Below are positions 25,193-37,531 of a DNA stretch of 64,000 nt, piece by piece. This DNA is from Ananas comosus (taxonomy: Eukaryota; Streptophyta; Magnoliopsida; Poales; Bromeliaceae). The position numbers and the translations under genes were made by a program. Each line of letters opens with the position of its first letter. Position 1 is the first letter of the stretch. The notes under the pieces were generated by a model. The model did no database searches, was not told the origin of the DNA, and worked only from the letters and a program-made list of their open reading frames with translations. The stretch lies in the NCBI RefSeq assembly GCF_001540865.1, contig NC_033627.1:3346071-3410070 (forward strand), written 5' to 3'.

Positions 25193-26002
25193 GGGTGTGT
25201 TTGGTTCGAAGTTGGAGTCCGAATCAGAATTGGAATCAAAATAAGCTGGAATCGGAATCGGAATCGAAATGACTCATTACCTAATTCTGTTTGGTTCATT
25301 ACCTGAATCGGAATCGGAATAAATCATTCCCATTGTCGGTATTTGGTTCAGGTGGATATAAAAAACGTAATCAAATTAATATACTAACATTATCTTTATA
25401 ATATATTAATTTAAATTCAAATTAAAAATTAAATATTAAAAATTTACATCAAAATTTTGAAATAATGTCAAAATTTTAAATCTATTTTTTTTTAAAAAAA
25501 TTAAATTTTGAAGTTGAGTGGATAATTCAAAATATAAAACTAAATTTTGATTTATTCAAATTCAAACTTAAAATTACAATTTAAATTTTAATTTGAATCC
25601 ATAAATTTAATTTAAGTTTGAAATAAAATTTGAATAAAACTTTATATAAATTAAAATTTAATTTACATTCAAATTCATAAGTTAAATTCGAAATACTTGA
25701 TTAAATTTTAATTTTTAATTTAAGTTTAAATTAAAATTTTAAAATTATATATTAAAATTTTAAATTTTAAATAATTAAAAAAGTTGAAAAAATAAATTTA
25801 ATTCGAATAAATATTCATTCCGTCCGGATTCAACTTTCAATCCGGCCTCCTAGACCGGATTGAAAAAAAGGTGATTAAGAAATTCTCATTCCACTCGGGA
25901 ATCGGAATCGGAATGGGACTCCCGCATACCAAACACCCACAAATGAATTTATCCATTCCGATTCCAATTCCAGGATAAAAAAGAAGCAAATCAAACACGC
26001 CC
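25193..26002. mobile_element. PIF/Harbinger-type MITE, complete (810 bp)
   Basis: Termini are GGGTGTGTTTGGTTCG and the inverted CAAACACGCCC, with target duplication TTA at 25190-25192 and 26003-26005. Subterminal GGAATCGGAATCGGAATG repeats occur in both orientations around an AT-rich core. The element at 39811-40620 is the same length and closely similar. No transposase. It stands where exon 2 of the 27.3-kb peptide gene would be expected. Confidence 0.85.
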
Positions 26003-26285
26003 TTAATTAGATGATGAATTATATTGGAATCTTGCATATAAAGAGCAGGAGTTTGCGTATAGGATCGGCATATTTACATATCAAACGTCCCTCCATATAG
26101 ACCGGTTTAATCGTTGACTTTGAACTATCAATTCTCTCCCAAAAAAAAAAAAAAAAAAAGACTTTGAGCTATCAATAGTTTCACATCGGTGGCGCTTGTT
26201 TTTTTTCTCCGAAGTTAGTAATTATGTAGTTATTTTAACTATATATATGTCCCGCATCTAATTTTATATAACTTCAAAAAATAGA

Positions 26286-26604
26286 TGCGTAGGATGTACG
26301 AGATCACAATCGACCTCAACCAATCCCATAGGGCTAATAGCCTGCTGGTCGGTCTCTTGGAATTCTAGGAACGGAGCGATTTTCACGACGACCCAGAACG
26401 ACCCAGCAGCCAGTATTTATAAGATTAAGCAGTTGACGGAACTGTGGAGGAAACTTAGTACAGCGGAGTGATTGATCGAACCAATTTTTTTTTTTTTTCT
26501 CGTTTTCGTCCGTCCCTCGTCGAGGCCTTGTTGCCAAACCTATGTAGCTTAATTCACTTACTTTTTGAATGAAGCGAGTAGCACGCTACCTTTCTCTCAA
26601 AAAA
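26286..26604 (+). mobile_element. 5'-truncated LINE copy
   Basis: A perfect 16-bp target duplication, AACTTCAAAAAATAGA, flanks it at 26270-26285 and 26605-26620. It ends in an A-run preceded by AGTAGCACGCTACCTTTCTCTC, the same hairpin tail as the L1-like copy at 46403-46868. No usable reading frame remains. Confidence 0.85.
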
Positions 26605-26620
26605 AACTTCAAAAAATAGA

Positions 26621-27255
26621 GAAATCTATTTTTTTTTTCAATTCTAATTAACATAGCTTTTCCACCTATTCTTTAATTTTCCTGCATAATTATTAAATTT
26701 AAAAGAGAAGAAAAAATAAATTTCTTCATATTTTGAAGTCTTAAAAGATTAAATTTGTGCATAGCATCCGATCAAAACGGATGTATCGTAATTAGTAACT
26801 TCGGTTAATTACATGCACTGCCTGGTTCTTAATTAATCTACAGGGTTTCTGTTTTAGATATTACGTTTTGATGCTTACTTCTTGACAGATGGAGCCTTCC
26901 TAATAAAGCCCCTTAATTAGGCTTGAGAAATTCCACCCCTCTCAGCTAATTTAACTTGTGAAAAAAAAAAGAAAAAAGATTCTCAACATTGGATAAGTAA
27001 TTTTTTTTTTAGATTATGTATTCATTAAAGACAAATGCATGAATAAGGAATTTCCATTATTTAACAAAACAAATGTTTAAAATTATTGGAACAAAGCTTA
27101 TTTTAACTTACTAGCTATTAGTTTCTTGCTAAAAATAAACATTGATTTAGTATTTGTGCTTATCTTTTTATTAATAAACTTAACAACAAATGATCGATAA
27201 AGCCTTACAAATTAAGCAATCTGCTTTATAACATCAAATGATGAAACTAAACTTA
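26621..27255 (-). other. Residual intron of the 27.3-kb peptide gene
   Basis: 27030-27250 is closely similar to the intron parts at 33600-33815 and 41160-41240 (for instance AACAAAGCTTATTTTAACTTA and TTAATAAAC). No exon 2 is found between here and 26006. Confidence 0.55.
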
Positions 27256-27263
27256 CTAATAAC

Positions 27264-27378
27264 CTGGATTTTTGGGGGCATAGACGGGCGAAAGGCCCGA
27301 AAATAAAAGGCAGAGAACGGTAGCGATACGAACGACAACAAACAACATACTTCTCCGATGACGGTCCATCAGCTTCAT
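27264..27378 (-). pseudogene. Small secreted peptide gene, orphan exon 1
   Basis: ATG at 27378. It encodes 38 residues: MKLMDRHRRSMLFVVV, a hydrophobic core LCLLFSGLSPVYA (predicted signal-peptide end), then PKNP. The donor is CCAG then GTTATTAGTAAG, phase 1. A TATA box (TATAAAAC, 27461-27468 on the complement) is about 87 bp upstream. The exon is intact and very like that at 33823-33934. The matching second exon is missing; the region where it should lie now holds a PIF MITE and leads straight into the promoter side of the 24.3-kb copy. It may be transcribed but cannot make the full peptide from what is visible. Confidence 0.7.
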
Positions 27379-27522
27379 AGCAATGTTCTTCAGTATCTTT
27401 GTTTCTGGTGCTTGTTGATTTGATTTGCTTGGCAGGAAGCAAGAGAGAAATGGGGTGCAGGTTTTATACAAGAGTTTGGGCCATGCATACTGGTGAGGTG
27501 AAAATTCGCAGAGACCCCTCAA

Positions 27523-28230
27523 TTATCCACTTTCTTGAAATGGTCCCTCAACTTAATTTTTTTGGGTTAATATTTTAGTAGATGAGTAGAGAACTTTTGT
27601 GAAATTCAGTTTGTTCCAAATTCATTCACTTAAAAATGATTAAAACTATAAATTTTATGGAATCAAAGGAAATAAAAGTTTAGAGGGCCTTTAGCTATAG
27701 TTTCCATCCGACAATTTATGGTGGGTATTCGCGTGCGCCACCATGGTTAAGGGACTAAATCTCTTTTAGAAAAAGCAATCCACTTTTCTTAAAAACATTT
27801 TAAGCAATCCACAAATTTTTTACTCTTAAGGAGCTTAAAGAAATCCAAAAGCTTACGAAAAGATAATCTAGCTTGTACATTACATACAATGTAGCATTTA
27901 TGTTTTCATCCAAAATAGAACTATTAATTATTTGTAGAATTTACAAATTAACTCACCTAGGATCTATCTTTTATATTAGTTACTAGAAAAGATAATGTGT
28001 CGTACAAATCGCACTGGTTTAAACATCACATCCGTTTGATTTGGTGCTCATGTCCCTGATCGGCCTCAAATTTATATGTATGCTCCGAGATTAAGATCTT
28101 AAAATCTGATACCATGACTTAAAATATATGTGAAATCATAAGAATAAAAAAGCGATACAACTTGAAATAATGATCATGACCTCGAGCACTGCTAATGCAA
28201 AAATAGGAAATAATAATTTATGGGTGCTTT
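27523..28230. repeat. Upstream block of the peptide-gene unit
   Basis: Closely similar to 34065-34975, including CCTCAATTATC near the start, CAGTTTGTTCCAAATTCATTC, GACAATTTATGGTGGGTATTC and GATAATGTGTCG. It shows that the duplicated unit covers the gene plus at least 0.7 kb upstream. Confidence 0.75.
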
Positions 28231-28838
28231 TGTTGATGAAAATTCAAAATTTTATATTTTAAAATATTAATCTAATTTTTTATTATTATTTATTTTTTAA
28301 ATGAACGTTCGCACTGTGCACGTGCCGCGCAGACGTTACGCGTACTTGCGCTCGATTGTGCGCGGATACATGCGGACACTTATTGGCGCTAATTAAAGGG
28401 CCCAATTAAGAAAAAAATTAACGTTGGGAATTCCAACGTTAACTTTTCTCTTTCCCTTGTTTCTGCTATTCCTAAAATGAACATCTACAACAAGTGAAAT
28501 AGAGAGTTTTATTTTAAGTTTTCATCAATTTTATATTTTCTTGATTCCTTTATCGCTGGGTGTTGAAAGAGTCTCCGTCAACTTCTTCCGCGTTCGTGCT
28601 CGTAGGAGGAGGAGTTACGGTCGTATCTTGGGGCGGTGTTTCCGGTTAATCCTGCACGAAGGACGGGAATACGTCTTAGGGCAGTGCTTCGCATGCTTCC
28701 GAATCAAACTATTTGTCATTATTCTTCTACAATATTTTAAAATTTAGCGATTATCGGTAAGTTGATTTTATTAATTTCATTACTAAATTAGTTAGATCTA
28801 GTCACAATCGGATTATTCGCTGCGGTTTTTCCCCAACA
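28231..28838. mobile_element. Possible solo or partial LTR
   Basis: Comparison with 34960-34980 shows that foreign sequence begins at TGTTGATGAAAATTC straight after a shared GGGTGCTTT-like word. The block ends CCCCAACA at 28838, giving TGTTG...CAACA ends. A GC-rich leader-like part lies at 28300-28700. No 5-bp target duplication or second LTR was found, so this is tentative. Confidence 0.35.
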
Positions 28839-29858
28839 ATCTAAGGTGTATTCCAATTTGATTGTGATTAAAATCTAATAAGTGCTAATCCGAAAAATAA
28901 TAATTGTGCATATTGCATATAATTTGTGTTTGATAACTTGCTTGTATGATTGACATACAAAATTAATTTAAATTGGGATTAGCATTTTTAAATTCTAATT
29001 GCATATAGTTTACTTGCCATTTTTATTTGACTTCTACTGTTATTAAAAAAATAATAATAAAAAAAAAAATAGTTGCTACTGTAAATTTAAGTTTTTAGTT
29101 TCACTACAGTAAAACTATTTCGAAAAAAAAAAAAAATGGCAAGTAAACTATTTTTTTTATAACTCTCCTGTGTACCTTTGAATCTTGCTACAGTAAAATC
29201 TTTTGTCTATAAAAAAAATATTTGCTACAGTAAATTATTTTCACTGTACTGCATCTTCTTAAAGTTTAATTTATATATATTTTACTGTTTTGATAAAAAA
29301 AAAAAAAGGAAGGAAAGGTGGTTTTTATTACAGTAAAATAATTTTATCGTGTACGGATTTTCTTAAAGCTTAAATTTTATATACATTTTTCGAAAAAAAA
29401 AAGGAAAAGAATATTTGCTTTGTGGAGGACTCAAACCCTCAGCTGGTTATTTCCACTACTTTATAAAAGCTAGGTCTAACCAGCAAGCCCATTTCATTTT
29501 TGTAATCTTTTTTATTTCAGTATTTTATACATAATCTATTTGCTGCATAGATAGTATTTGATTGCATATATCTGTTCAAGATTATTTAATTAAAATCAAA
29601 TATTTAAATTGTTTGGGCCATCTGTTTGCTGCTGAATGAACTTTCATAAAAGATTAAATTTAAAAACTTAAACCCTAAAATATTTTAGTTGACTAGGGTA
29701 GAAACCTTAACAACATGTTTGTTTTTCTAAAAAGATTTTTTGAACCTTTTTTACAGCTCTTTTCAATCATTCTTAATTTCTTCTACGTAAGATTTCTTTT
29801 TCATTATGTCGGATTGAGTTATGTAGGAAAAAATAATTATTTGTTCTATAATGTTTAA
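28839..29858. other. Gene-free stretch
   Basis: 29060-29400 repeats the word GCTACAGTAAA or CTACAGTAAAA five times between A- and T-runs. A tRNA-like stretch on the minus strand near 29420-29510 was considered and not accepted. Part of 29750-29830 recurs near 62480. Confidence 0.45.
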
Positions 29859-30920
29859 CTAGTGTAGTTACCTGCGCGATGCGGGGGACATGTATTATCG
29901 AAATATTATATTTTTAATCCAATCCAACTCACCTTAAACAAAAACTATCAAATAATTCCAAAAAATATTGTAAAATAGGTTAAAAATAGATAACAAATAA
30001 AAAATAAAAGAGAGAAAAAAAAAAGATAGAGAAATTATTACTTGGTATTGATCTCTAAGAGGGTGAGACTTATTATTATTTTTGCCGACAACTTGATCTT
30101 CACTGCCATTGCCCATGCTTTCTTTCACAGTCGCCGTCGCCGCTTTGGTCTCTACTACTTTCTCATTCACCACCTCCACCACCACTATGACCTGAAGTAT
30201 CTAAAGAACTCTACAAAAAAAAAAGAGGAGATAGAATTGTGGGAGTTAGAAAAAATGGATGGTAGAGAAGAAGAAAAGACTTATGGGCTAGAAAGAGGTG
30301 AAGCGGTGGACGTTGAGAAGATGAGAAGATACTAAAGTTAGGAGCTGAAAAAAAAAAAATCCCACACCTCGTACTAAATGAGAATAGAAGAAGACACCAA
30401 AATTAGAAGTTAATAAAAAAAATAGAAAAAAATAAATTGATGCCACATCTTTTGGCAAATGAAAGAGGTCATAATTTATTATAAAAAATGAGTAGACTTT
30501 TATTTTCATGACATGCATAGGAGAGAATGGGACTTTTGTATGAATTTGTATCGTTTAAGATTATATTAGGATTAGGATAGGTGGATGTATTAATTAAATG
30601 TTATATGTAAAGGGAAGATGAAGGGTTGGATTTTTTGTGTGGGTTTCTAAGTTTACGGAACTTATCTTCTTTCTTTTTTGATTATCTTCTGACGTTACAA
30701 AAAAGAAATTATGAGATGGAAAGTCGAAGAGACATACGATATGGAAAAGAAATTAATAAGACAGAAATTAATAAGACGAAAAGCCGAAGAAGTAGACGTT
30801 ATAGGGAAGGAATTAATAAAACGAAAAGTCGAAGAGACAGACGTTCATAAGGTGAAAGCAAACAATGAACGAAATACTGCCATGTGGCATTTTTTATGGG
30901 GATTAATGTATAGGAATAGA
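29859..30920 (-). mobile_element. Non-autonomous Helitron (1.06 kb)
   Basis: The minus strand starts TCTATTCCTATACATTAATC after A and ends in a GC hairpin (CCCCGCATCGCGCAGG), then CTAG before T. The terminal sequences pair with those of the Helitron at 14109-15764. Inside, 30185-30045 on the minus strand is an exon-like frame starting MVVEVVNEKVVETKA with a possible donor, perhaps a captured gene fragment of unknown origin. Confidence 0.7.
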
Positions 30921-31894
30921 TTGTATGCTATTATTTTTATTTGGCATACTTGTAAATTATCTGATGATTTCTCCGGACATTTAAGCACTGATTTTAAATC
31001 GGATCTGTGTTATATATTATAATTTTTTGTCGGTTTTCTAAATAATTTCTTTGAATATTAATAGCATATATGGTCCTAAATTATCAGGTGCTTGTTTCAA
31101 ACGCCCAATTATCAGATCATCATCAGGTGCTTTCTTTGGAAGTCCAATTATCGAAAGGTCGGGAAGGATTTGCGATAGTCGATCAATTTTTGATTGATGG
31201 CCTATAATTATTTATCAATAAGTCTTTGAATGACTAAGGGTTGGTATAAGTGAAAAATATAATGTAACTCAAGTTATGTTAGACCTCGACTTCACCTGCT
31301 CTCGACTTCCTTCTCTAAAGTGCCGAACTCGACTACCACCACACTCAAACTACTCTAAAATATTTATTAAACAGTAAAACCTAAACTCTACTTCCCTTAT
31401 AATAGATAAGAATTATCTTATTTATAATAAATTAGGATTATCTTTAAATAATAATTATATAATAAGTTAAATTTTATAACAGTAAATTTACTATTATATT
31501 TAGGAGATAATGGGATCCACTTTTTTACATCAAAACAAACAACGGAACTCACAAAACTAATTTCACCAGTACCAAATTATATCAAAACAAACAGAAGAAG
31601 TAATTGAATTTAACTTTCAGGGAATACGAGTTACGTCAAAACAAACAACAAAAAAATAATCACACTTTAGGAAAACTCAAACACTACTGTACTTGACTTA
31701 CGTTGGATCTACAGATTCGTCAATCCAAACGGACCCAAATTGGTCGAACAAACTTACTTTGAGAAAAGGAGAGTAGAGAGGGAATTGATGCAATTTTTTT
31801 TGTTTTCTCATTTTAATTCTTTTTCCTTACATATGTATGCATAAGAACATTAAAGGTTAATGAAATAAAATTTTCCCTGTGAGGGTAATTGTTT
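30921..31894. repeat. Block duplicated at 62.6-63.25 kb
   Basis: Order and sequence match 62640-63250: CGGATCTGTGTTAT, AATTATCAGGTGCTT, TTTTGATTGATGG, GGAATTGATGCAATTTTTTT and AAGAACATTAAAG. No gene is visible in either copy. Confidence 0.7.
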
Positions 31895-32226
31895 GGGAAA
31901 ACTTCAAAAACTCTCCTGTGGTTTCGCATTTTCTCACTTTAGTATCCTATGGTTTAAAGTGTATCAATTTGGTGCCTTGTGGTTTTATTTTTATCTTTTC
32001 GGCAGCTTTTTCTTTAATATTTCGTTAAATTATATACAAAAAACTTCAGATACCCACCTAAATTTATCGAATATACATTTTATTACCTTTTAATTTTAAT
32101 TTTAACTTTGTCACTGATTTAAGAAAAAAAAAATAGTGCAATTGATTATAAAAAAAAAATAATAAAACCACAGGGTACTAAAGTGAGAAAGTGCGAAACT
32201 ACATAAGGGGTTTTTGAAATTTTCCC
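31895..32226. mobile_element. MULE-type MITE (332 bp)
   Basis: Ends are GGGAAAACTTCAAAAAC and the inverted GTTTTTGAAATTTTCCC. A perfect 9-bp target duplication, TAATTGTTT, lies at 31886-31894 and 32227-32235. Nine bases is the Mutator-superfamily hallmark. Inside, the phrase CCTGTGGTTT recurs in both orientations. Relatives are at 54278-54726 and about 63249-63845. Confidence 0.85.
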
Positions 32227-32236
32227 TAATTGTTTT

Positions 32237-32700
32237 CTTTTGACTAATATAATTGGGGTTATTATCTGCATATTTAAGGGCGTAATTAATCAAAGACCTT
32301 TACATCTTTAAGGAGCGTGATCCCTTTATTTTTGTTCATGCATTTATTAATTTGCACAATTTTAAATTTTCTTTCTTACACTTGGATACCAACATCAAGT
32401 CATTTGTGGCTTACGCTAGGTAAATAATACTAAGACTAATTAATACTTATAAACTAATAAATTAAGTCTTTTTTTTTTTTTTTTTTACGTAGCTTAGCAT
32501 GCACAAAAGCTGAAATTAAAAACAACAACAACAACAACAACAACAACAAAAAAGACCACGAGAAGTGGGAGGTGAAAATGAAATATTTTATTCGTCTGTT
32601 TCTTCACAGGTTTAACAAGTAGCAATTAAAAAGAAAGAGGAAGGAAGAGGAGAAAATTACAAAAAAAAAGTTTTTATTCGATTATCCATGATTGAGAAAG
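32237..32700. other. 3' flank of the intact peptide gene
   Basis: 32237-32370 is duplicated at 63866-64000. A (CAA)n microsatellite is at 32523-32549. A minus-strand AATAAA (32673-32678) lies about 170 bp past the stop of the peptide gene and is conserved at the other intact locus (39257-39262). Confidence 0.6.
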
Positions 32701-32843
32701 GGTGGTACGTAAAGCAAGAAGTGGCCGGAAGAAGCCAATTACGGCGGCGGTTGCGGGCGGCGGACATACATACATATATATATGCATGGTAGATAGATCA
32801 GCTGGCTCAGGCAAGCGTATATATCGATCGATCGTGCTCCGGT

Positions 32844-33484
32844 TCACGGCTTCTGCAGACGAGGATCAGGATGGTTTCCGATACGAGGGGGCTGAAATGG
32901 CATTTTGGATGGCGGCTTTGGAGGATCGGGCCCTTTCACGGCAGACAGGCATTTTATTTCTCCTTCCCGAACGTTGCAGTTGTTGGAATGTGGGGGCCGA
33001 GCAACTAGGGAGCGAGAAAAGACGGGAAGCAGATGAAGCAAATTCAAATGAATGGTGGTGAGATCGAACCTCCGTCCGCACACGGTTGAATTCAATATCT
33101 TTGAACCTCTCAAAAGTTTCACATTACTCCTTTTTCAATTTTTCTACATAAATATATATGATGTGTGAATTTTCAATTTGACAATTAGATTCCGTAAATT
33201 TTACCAAATAATTTAATAGGTATTTTTTTAAAATTGAGATTGCTAAATATATAGTTATTTTGATCGTATATCTTACTCTAATCTTGTAAAATAAAACCAG
33301 ATGCCTAAATACTAACTTTGGAAAACAGAAAAAAAAAAAAAATTTGTTAGTTTTGAAGTCTTACAAGATTTTGTACATAGCATATGGTTAAAACTTTTTT
33401 ATAATTACTAACTTTGGTTGACAAGCGACGCCCATTAGTAGTTTCAAATTTTTATCAAAATTTTACTTTCCATTCGATCCTTTT

Positions 33485-33532
<48 letters not shown>

Positions 33533-33934
33533 CTGTAATATAATGTTAAATTTAACTGATGAAACAAATATCTGCACGTCGGATTAACCTTTTTCTAAAT
33601 TATGTATGCATTAACGACATGAAGTAGGAATTACCATTTAGCAAAACAAGTATTTAAAATTGTTGGAACAAAGCTTATTTTTAACTTACTAACTATTAGT
33701 TTCTTGCTAAACATAAACATTGATTTAATATCTGTGCTTATCTTTTTATTAATAAAACGATAAAGCCTTAGAAAGCAATCTGCTTTATGACATCAAATGA
33801 TGAACTAATTAAACTTACTAACCTCCTCTGGGGGCATAGACGGGCGAAAGGCCCGAAAGAAAAAGGCAGAGAACGATAGCGATACGAACGACGGCAAACA
33901 ACATACTTCTCCGACGACGGTCCGTCAGCTTCAT
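32844..33934 (-). CDS. Small secreted proline-rich peptide precursor, two exons, apparently intact
   Basis: Exon 1 is 33934-33823 and exon 2 is 33004-32844; the intron is 818 bp, phase 1, with donor GGAG then GTTAGTAAG and acceptor CTCCCTAG. The product is 90 residues. Residues 1-34 are a basic start (MKLTDRRRRS), a hydrophobic core and a signal-peptide end SGLSPVYA. The mature part of about 56 residues has two Cys (NNCNV and IKCLS), a core GPDPPKPPSKMPFQPP and the C-terminus RLQKP. I do not recognise the family: it does not fit the motifs I know for CLE, CEP, PSY, PIP or RALF peptides. Secretion is inferred from the signal peptide. A signalling or defence role is only a guess from size and tandem amplification. 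The core and C-terminus recur in exon 2 of the other loci, which supports a real coding sequence. Confidence 0.7.
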
Positions 33935-34009
33935 AGCAATATTCTTCAGTATCTTTATTTCTTGTGCTGTTGATTTGATGTGCTTGGCAGGAAGCAAGAG
34001 AAATGAGGT

Positions 34010-34025
34010 GCAGGTTTTATAGAAG
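34010..34025 (-). promoter_or_regulatory. TATA block of the intact peptide gene
   Basis: The complement reads CTATAAAACCTGCACC about 83 bp before the ATG. CTATAAAACCTGC, or the same with one change, is at a similar distance in the copies at 24.4, 27.5 and 44.6 kb. Such retention argues for selection or recent duplication of a working core promoter. Confidence 0.7.
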
Positions 34026-34064
34026 AGTTTAGGCCATGCATATTGGTGAGGTGAAAATTCGCAG

Positions 34065-35350
34065 AGACCCCTCAATTATCGACTATCTTGAACTGGTCCC
34101 TCAACTTAATTTTTTTGGGTTATTTTAGTAGTTGAGTTGAGAACTTTTGTGAACTTCAGTTTGTTCCAAATTCATTCACTTAAAAATGATTAAAACTATA
34201 AATTTTACGGAATCAAAGAAAATATGGTTTAGAGGGCCATTTTAAAATGGGTTATTGTTTAGGGGTCTCCATATAATTTTATCTCTAATTAAGTTATTAA
34301 TTAGTAGCCAACCGTTGTTAGTGTCCGATATGGCTTCTATTAGAGAGCGCACTAATTGTACTTAGCCTATAGCTAGCTATTTTTTTCATCCGACAATTTA
34401 TGGTGGGTATTCGCATAAGCCACCATTACTAAGGCACTAAATCTGTCTTAGAAAAAGGAATCCACTTTTCTAATTTTTTTTTTTTTAAAAAAAAAAAGGC
34501 AATCCACAATTTTTTTACTCTTAAGGAGCTAGCTCAAAGTAATCCAAAAGCTTAAGGTGATCAATGTTCAAAGATATTCTTGTCGTTGATCATCATCACA
34601 TACAACTTAGAATTTATGTTTCCATCCAAAATTAATAGAGCTATTAATTATTCTTAACATTTACAAACTCACCTAGGATCTATCTTTTCTATTAGTTAAT
34701 TACTAGAAAAGATAATGTGTCGACGTACAAAAATCGCACTGGTTCAAACATCACATCCGTCTGATTTGGTGCTCGTGCGCCTGATCGGCCTCAAATTTAT
34801 ATGTATGTTCCGAGATTAATTAAGGCCTTAAAATCTGATACCATGACTCAGAATATATGTGAAACAATAAGAATAAAAAAGCGATACAACTTGAAATAAT
34901 GATCATGAATTATAGAGCACTTCTAATGGAAAAACAGAAAATAATAATTTATGAGTGCTTTAACCTCAAGTTTAATATAGAAAATTATTTTTATGTATAT
35001 ATGTACATATTTATGTGGTAAGACGCTAACGATTATGGAATAATATTTAAAGGCATAAATTTTTTATTCTTAAAATAACTAAATATTCTAGGATAGAGAG
35101 GAGCTATTTTGTATTTGGCTTGACCTTTACTTATTTTCTAGAATAACCAAAATTGTGTTTGGCTATTTTCTTAATAATAATAGAGAATAGTGAAAAGAAA
35201 ATACGGTATGGTGAAACAAGGTAAAACGATGGGCTAGAATAGAGTAAAATTCAACGTGGAGAACGAGGCAAATACTAAACTGACAAACAACCCTATTCCA
35301 AGGATGGAGAATTTTAACAGATTATTCCAGAATAAAATATTTATGTCAAA
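34065..35350. repeat. Upstream block of the peptide-gene unit
   Basis: Pairs with 27523-28230. The more distal part (34960-35350) pairs with 5455-5600 and 60120-60360. No reading frame is supported. Confidence 0.65.
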
Positions 35351-35359
35351 TTTAGTTGG

Positions 35360-37522
35360 CCAATTTGCATAAAAAATTCACTTATTTTGGGCTTTTGCAA
35401 AATCGGGTCATTTTTTTTATTTTTGCAGATTCGGTCCGCGTTTTCAGCAAACTGACCAAAATACTCTTATTACTTTTTCTCTTTCCTCTTTCTCTCTTTT
35501 CTTCGTTTCTCTCGTTCTTTTTTTTTTTCTCGCCGGTAGAGCGGAGGCGGAGCGGAGGTAGAAACGGTCCGTCTCGCCTCTCACCCTCATGCTCTCGCCC
35601 TCGCTCTTGCCCTCGTCCATGCACCCCCCACCTTTCTCGCCTCCGACCCCGTTAAGGCAGCGCCGCGACTTTTTTTTTTGGCTTTTTTCTTTTCTTTTCT
35701 TCTCCGACTCTTCTCCACCGTCTCCGATGACGACGCCTTTCGCCCTTCCCCGCCCTTCTCATCTCTCTCTCTCCCTCATTTTCTGCCGCCTCCGACGACG
35801 ATTTATCTTTGCCGGCGCCGACGTCGACACCGTAGAGGTCACTGCGGCGCTACAGCCTCGGAGCGGGGGGTCCTTAGCGGCGTCGTCACCGGCGCCGTCA
35901 CCGGCGCCGTAGCTGTTGGCAGAGAAGGTGACAAAAAAATTATAGAAAAAACAGAAAAAAAAAATAAAGATAAAAAATTATATAAAAAGAATGATGAAGA
36001 TGAAATTACATCGTTAATTACAAAAAAAATTATAAGTTGCACTATTTAAGATGTAAACTGCTGCTTTAAGATAAAAATTATACTCTTTTAACGAAAATTA
36101 TATTATTTTTTATCTTAAACTGCATCCTTTTAAGTGATATTTATACTGTTTCTCCTCTTGTTGCACTGTCTCTCCTGTTGTTGCACTATTTCTCCTCTTA
36201 TTTACACAGAAATGGTACAACAAGAGGAGAAACAGTACAACAAGAGAAGAAACAGTATAAATATCTCTTAAAAGGGTGCAGTTTCTCCTCTTATTGCATT
36301 GTTTCTCCCCTTGTTGCACTATTTCTCCTATTGTTTACACAGAAATGGTGCAACAAGAGGAGAAACAGTGCAACAAGAGAAGAAACAGTAGATATATCTC
36401 TTAAAACAGTGCAGTTTCTCCTCTTGTTGCACTATTTCTCCTCTTGTTTACACAAAAATGGTGCAACAAAAGGAGAAACAGTATATATATCTCTTAAAAC
36501 AGTGCAGTCTTTTCTCTTCTTGCACTATTTCTCCTCTTGTTGCACTATTTCTCCTCTTATTTACACAGAAATGGTGCAACAAGAGGAGAAACAGTATAAA
36601 TATCTCTTAAAAGGGTGCAGTTTAAGATAAAAAATAGTGTAACAAGAGGAGAAATGGTGCAACAAGAGGAGAAACAGTGCAACTTTTGTTTAAAGAGTGT
36701 AACTTTCATCTTAATGGATGCAGTTTACATCTGAAAGAGTGTAATAAGAAGAGAAACAGTGTAAATATTTCTCAAAGAGTGTAATTTTCGTTTAAAGAGT
36801 GTAGTTTTCATCTTAAAGCTGCAGTTTACATCTTAAATAGTGCAACTTATAATTTTTTTTGCAGTTAACGATACAATTTGATGTTCATCCTTCTTTTTAT
36901 ATAATTTTTTATCTTTATTTTTTTTTCTGTTTTTTCTATAATTTTTTTTTGTCACCTTCTCTGCCAACAGCCACGGTGCCGGCGACGACACCGCTAAGGA
37001 CCCCCGCTCCGAGCCTGTAGCGCCGCAGTGACCTCCACGGTGTCGACGTCGGCGCCGGCGAAGATGCATCGTCGTCGGAGGCGGCAGAGAATGAGGGAGA
37101 GGGAGAGATGAGAAGGGCGGGGAAGGACGAGAAGGACGAGAGAGGCATCGTCGTCGGAGACGGTGGAGAAGAGTCGGAGAAGAAAAGAAAAGAAAAAAAA
37201 AAAAAAAAAAAAGTCGAGGCGCGGCCTTGGCGGGGTTGGAGGCGAGGAAGGTGGGGGGTGCGTGGACGAGGGCAAGGGCGAGGGCGCGGGCGAGGGCTAG
37301 AGAATGAGGGTGAGAGGCGAGACGGACCGTTTCCGCCTCCGCTCTGCCGGCGAGAAAAAAAAAGAACGAGAGAAACGAAGAGGAGAGAGAAAGAGGAAAG
37401 AGAAAAAGTAAAAAGGGTATTTTGGTCAGTTTGCTGAAAAAGTGGACCGAATCTGTAAAACGAAAAAGGTGGACCGGTTTTGCAAAAGCCCAAAATAAGT
37501 GGATTTTTTATGCAAATTGGCC
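35360..37522. mobile_element. Foldback Mutator-like element, copy 1 (2163 bp)
   Basis: Terminal inverted repeats of roughly 570 bp begin GGCCAATTTGCATAAAAAAT and end in its complement. The 9-bp target duplication AATTTAGTT is perfect (35351-35359 and 37523-37531). Inside the inverted repeats is a GC-rich, coding-looking part (about 35535-35920 and its mirror 36960-37340). The core (36130-36800) is a run of CAACAAGAGGAGAAACAGT words in both orientations. No MURA-type transposase. The GC-rich part may be captured host sequence, as in Pack-MULEs, but I cannot name a source. The many open frames here are by-products of the repeats. Confidence 0.9.
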
Positions 37523-37531
37523 AATTTAGTT

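Noticed and set aside
27212..27442. Alternative minus-strand frame (MLPAKQIKSTSTR...) over peptide exon 1
   Set aside because: The frame is not kept in the paralogues, whereas the MKL...SPVYA frame is kept in all four.
29420..29510. tRNA-like sequence on the minus strand with a GGTTTGAGTCC B-box-like word
   Set aside because: No acceptable cloverleaf could be drawn by eye; more probably a SINE or retroelement relic.
36130..36800. Regularly spaced CAACAAGAGGAGAAACAGT words, considered as a CRISPR-like or satellite array
   Set aside because: The words alternate in orientation, have no unique spacers, and form the core of a foldback transposon in a plant genome.
35356..37493. Open frames up to 185 codons in MULE copy 1 (and the equivalents at 41.9-44.2 kb)
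   Set aside because: They read through inverted-repeat arms and low-complexity tracts, are present on both strands, and match nothing recognisable.
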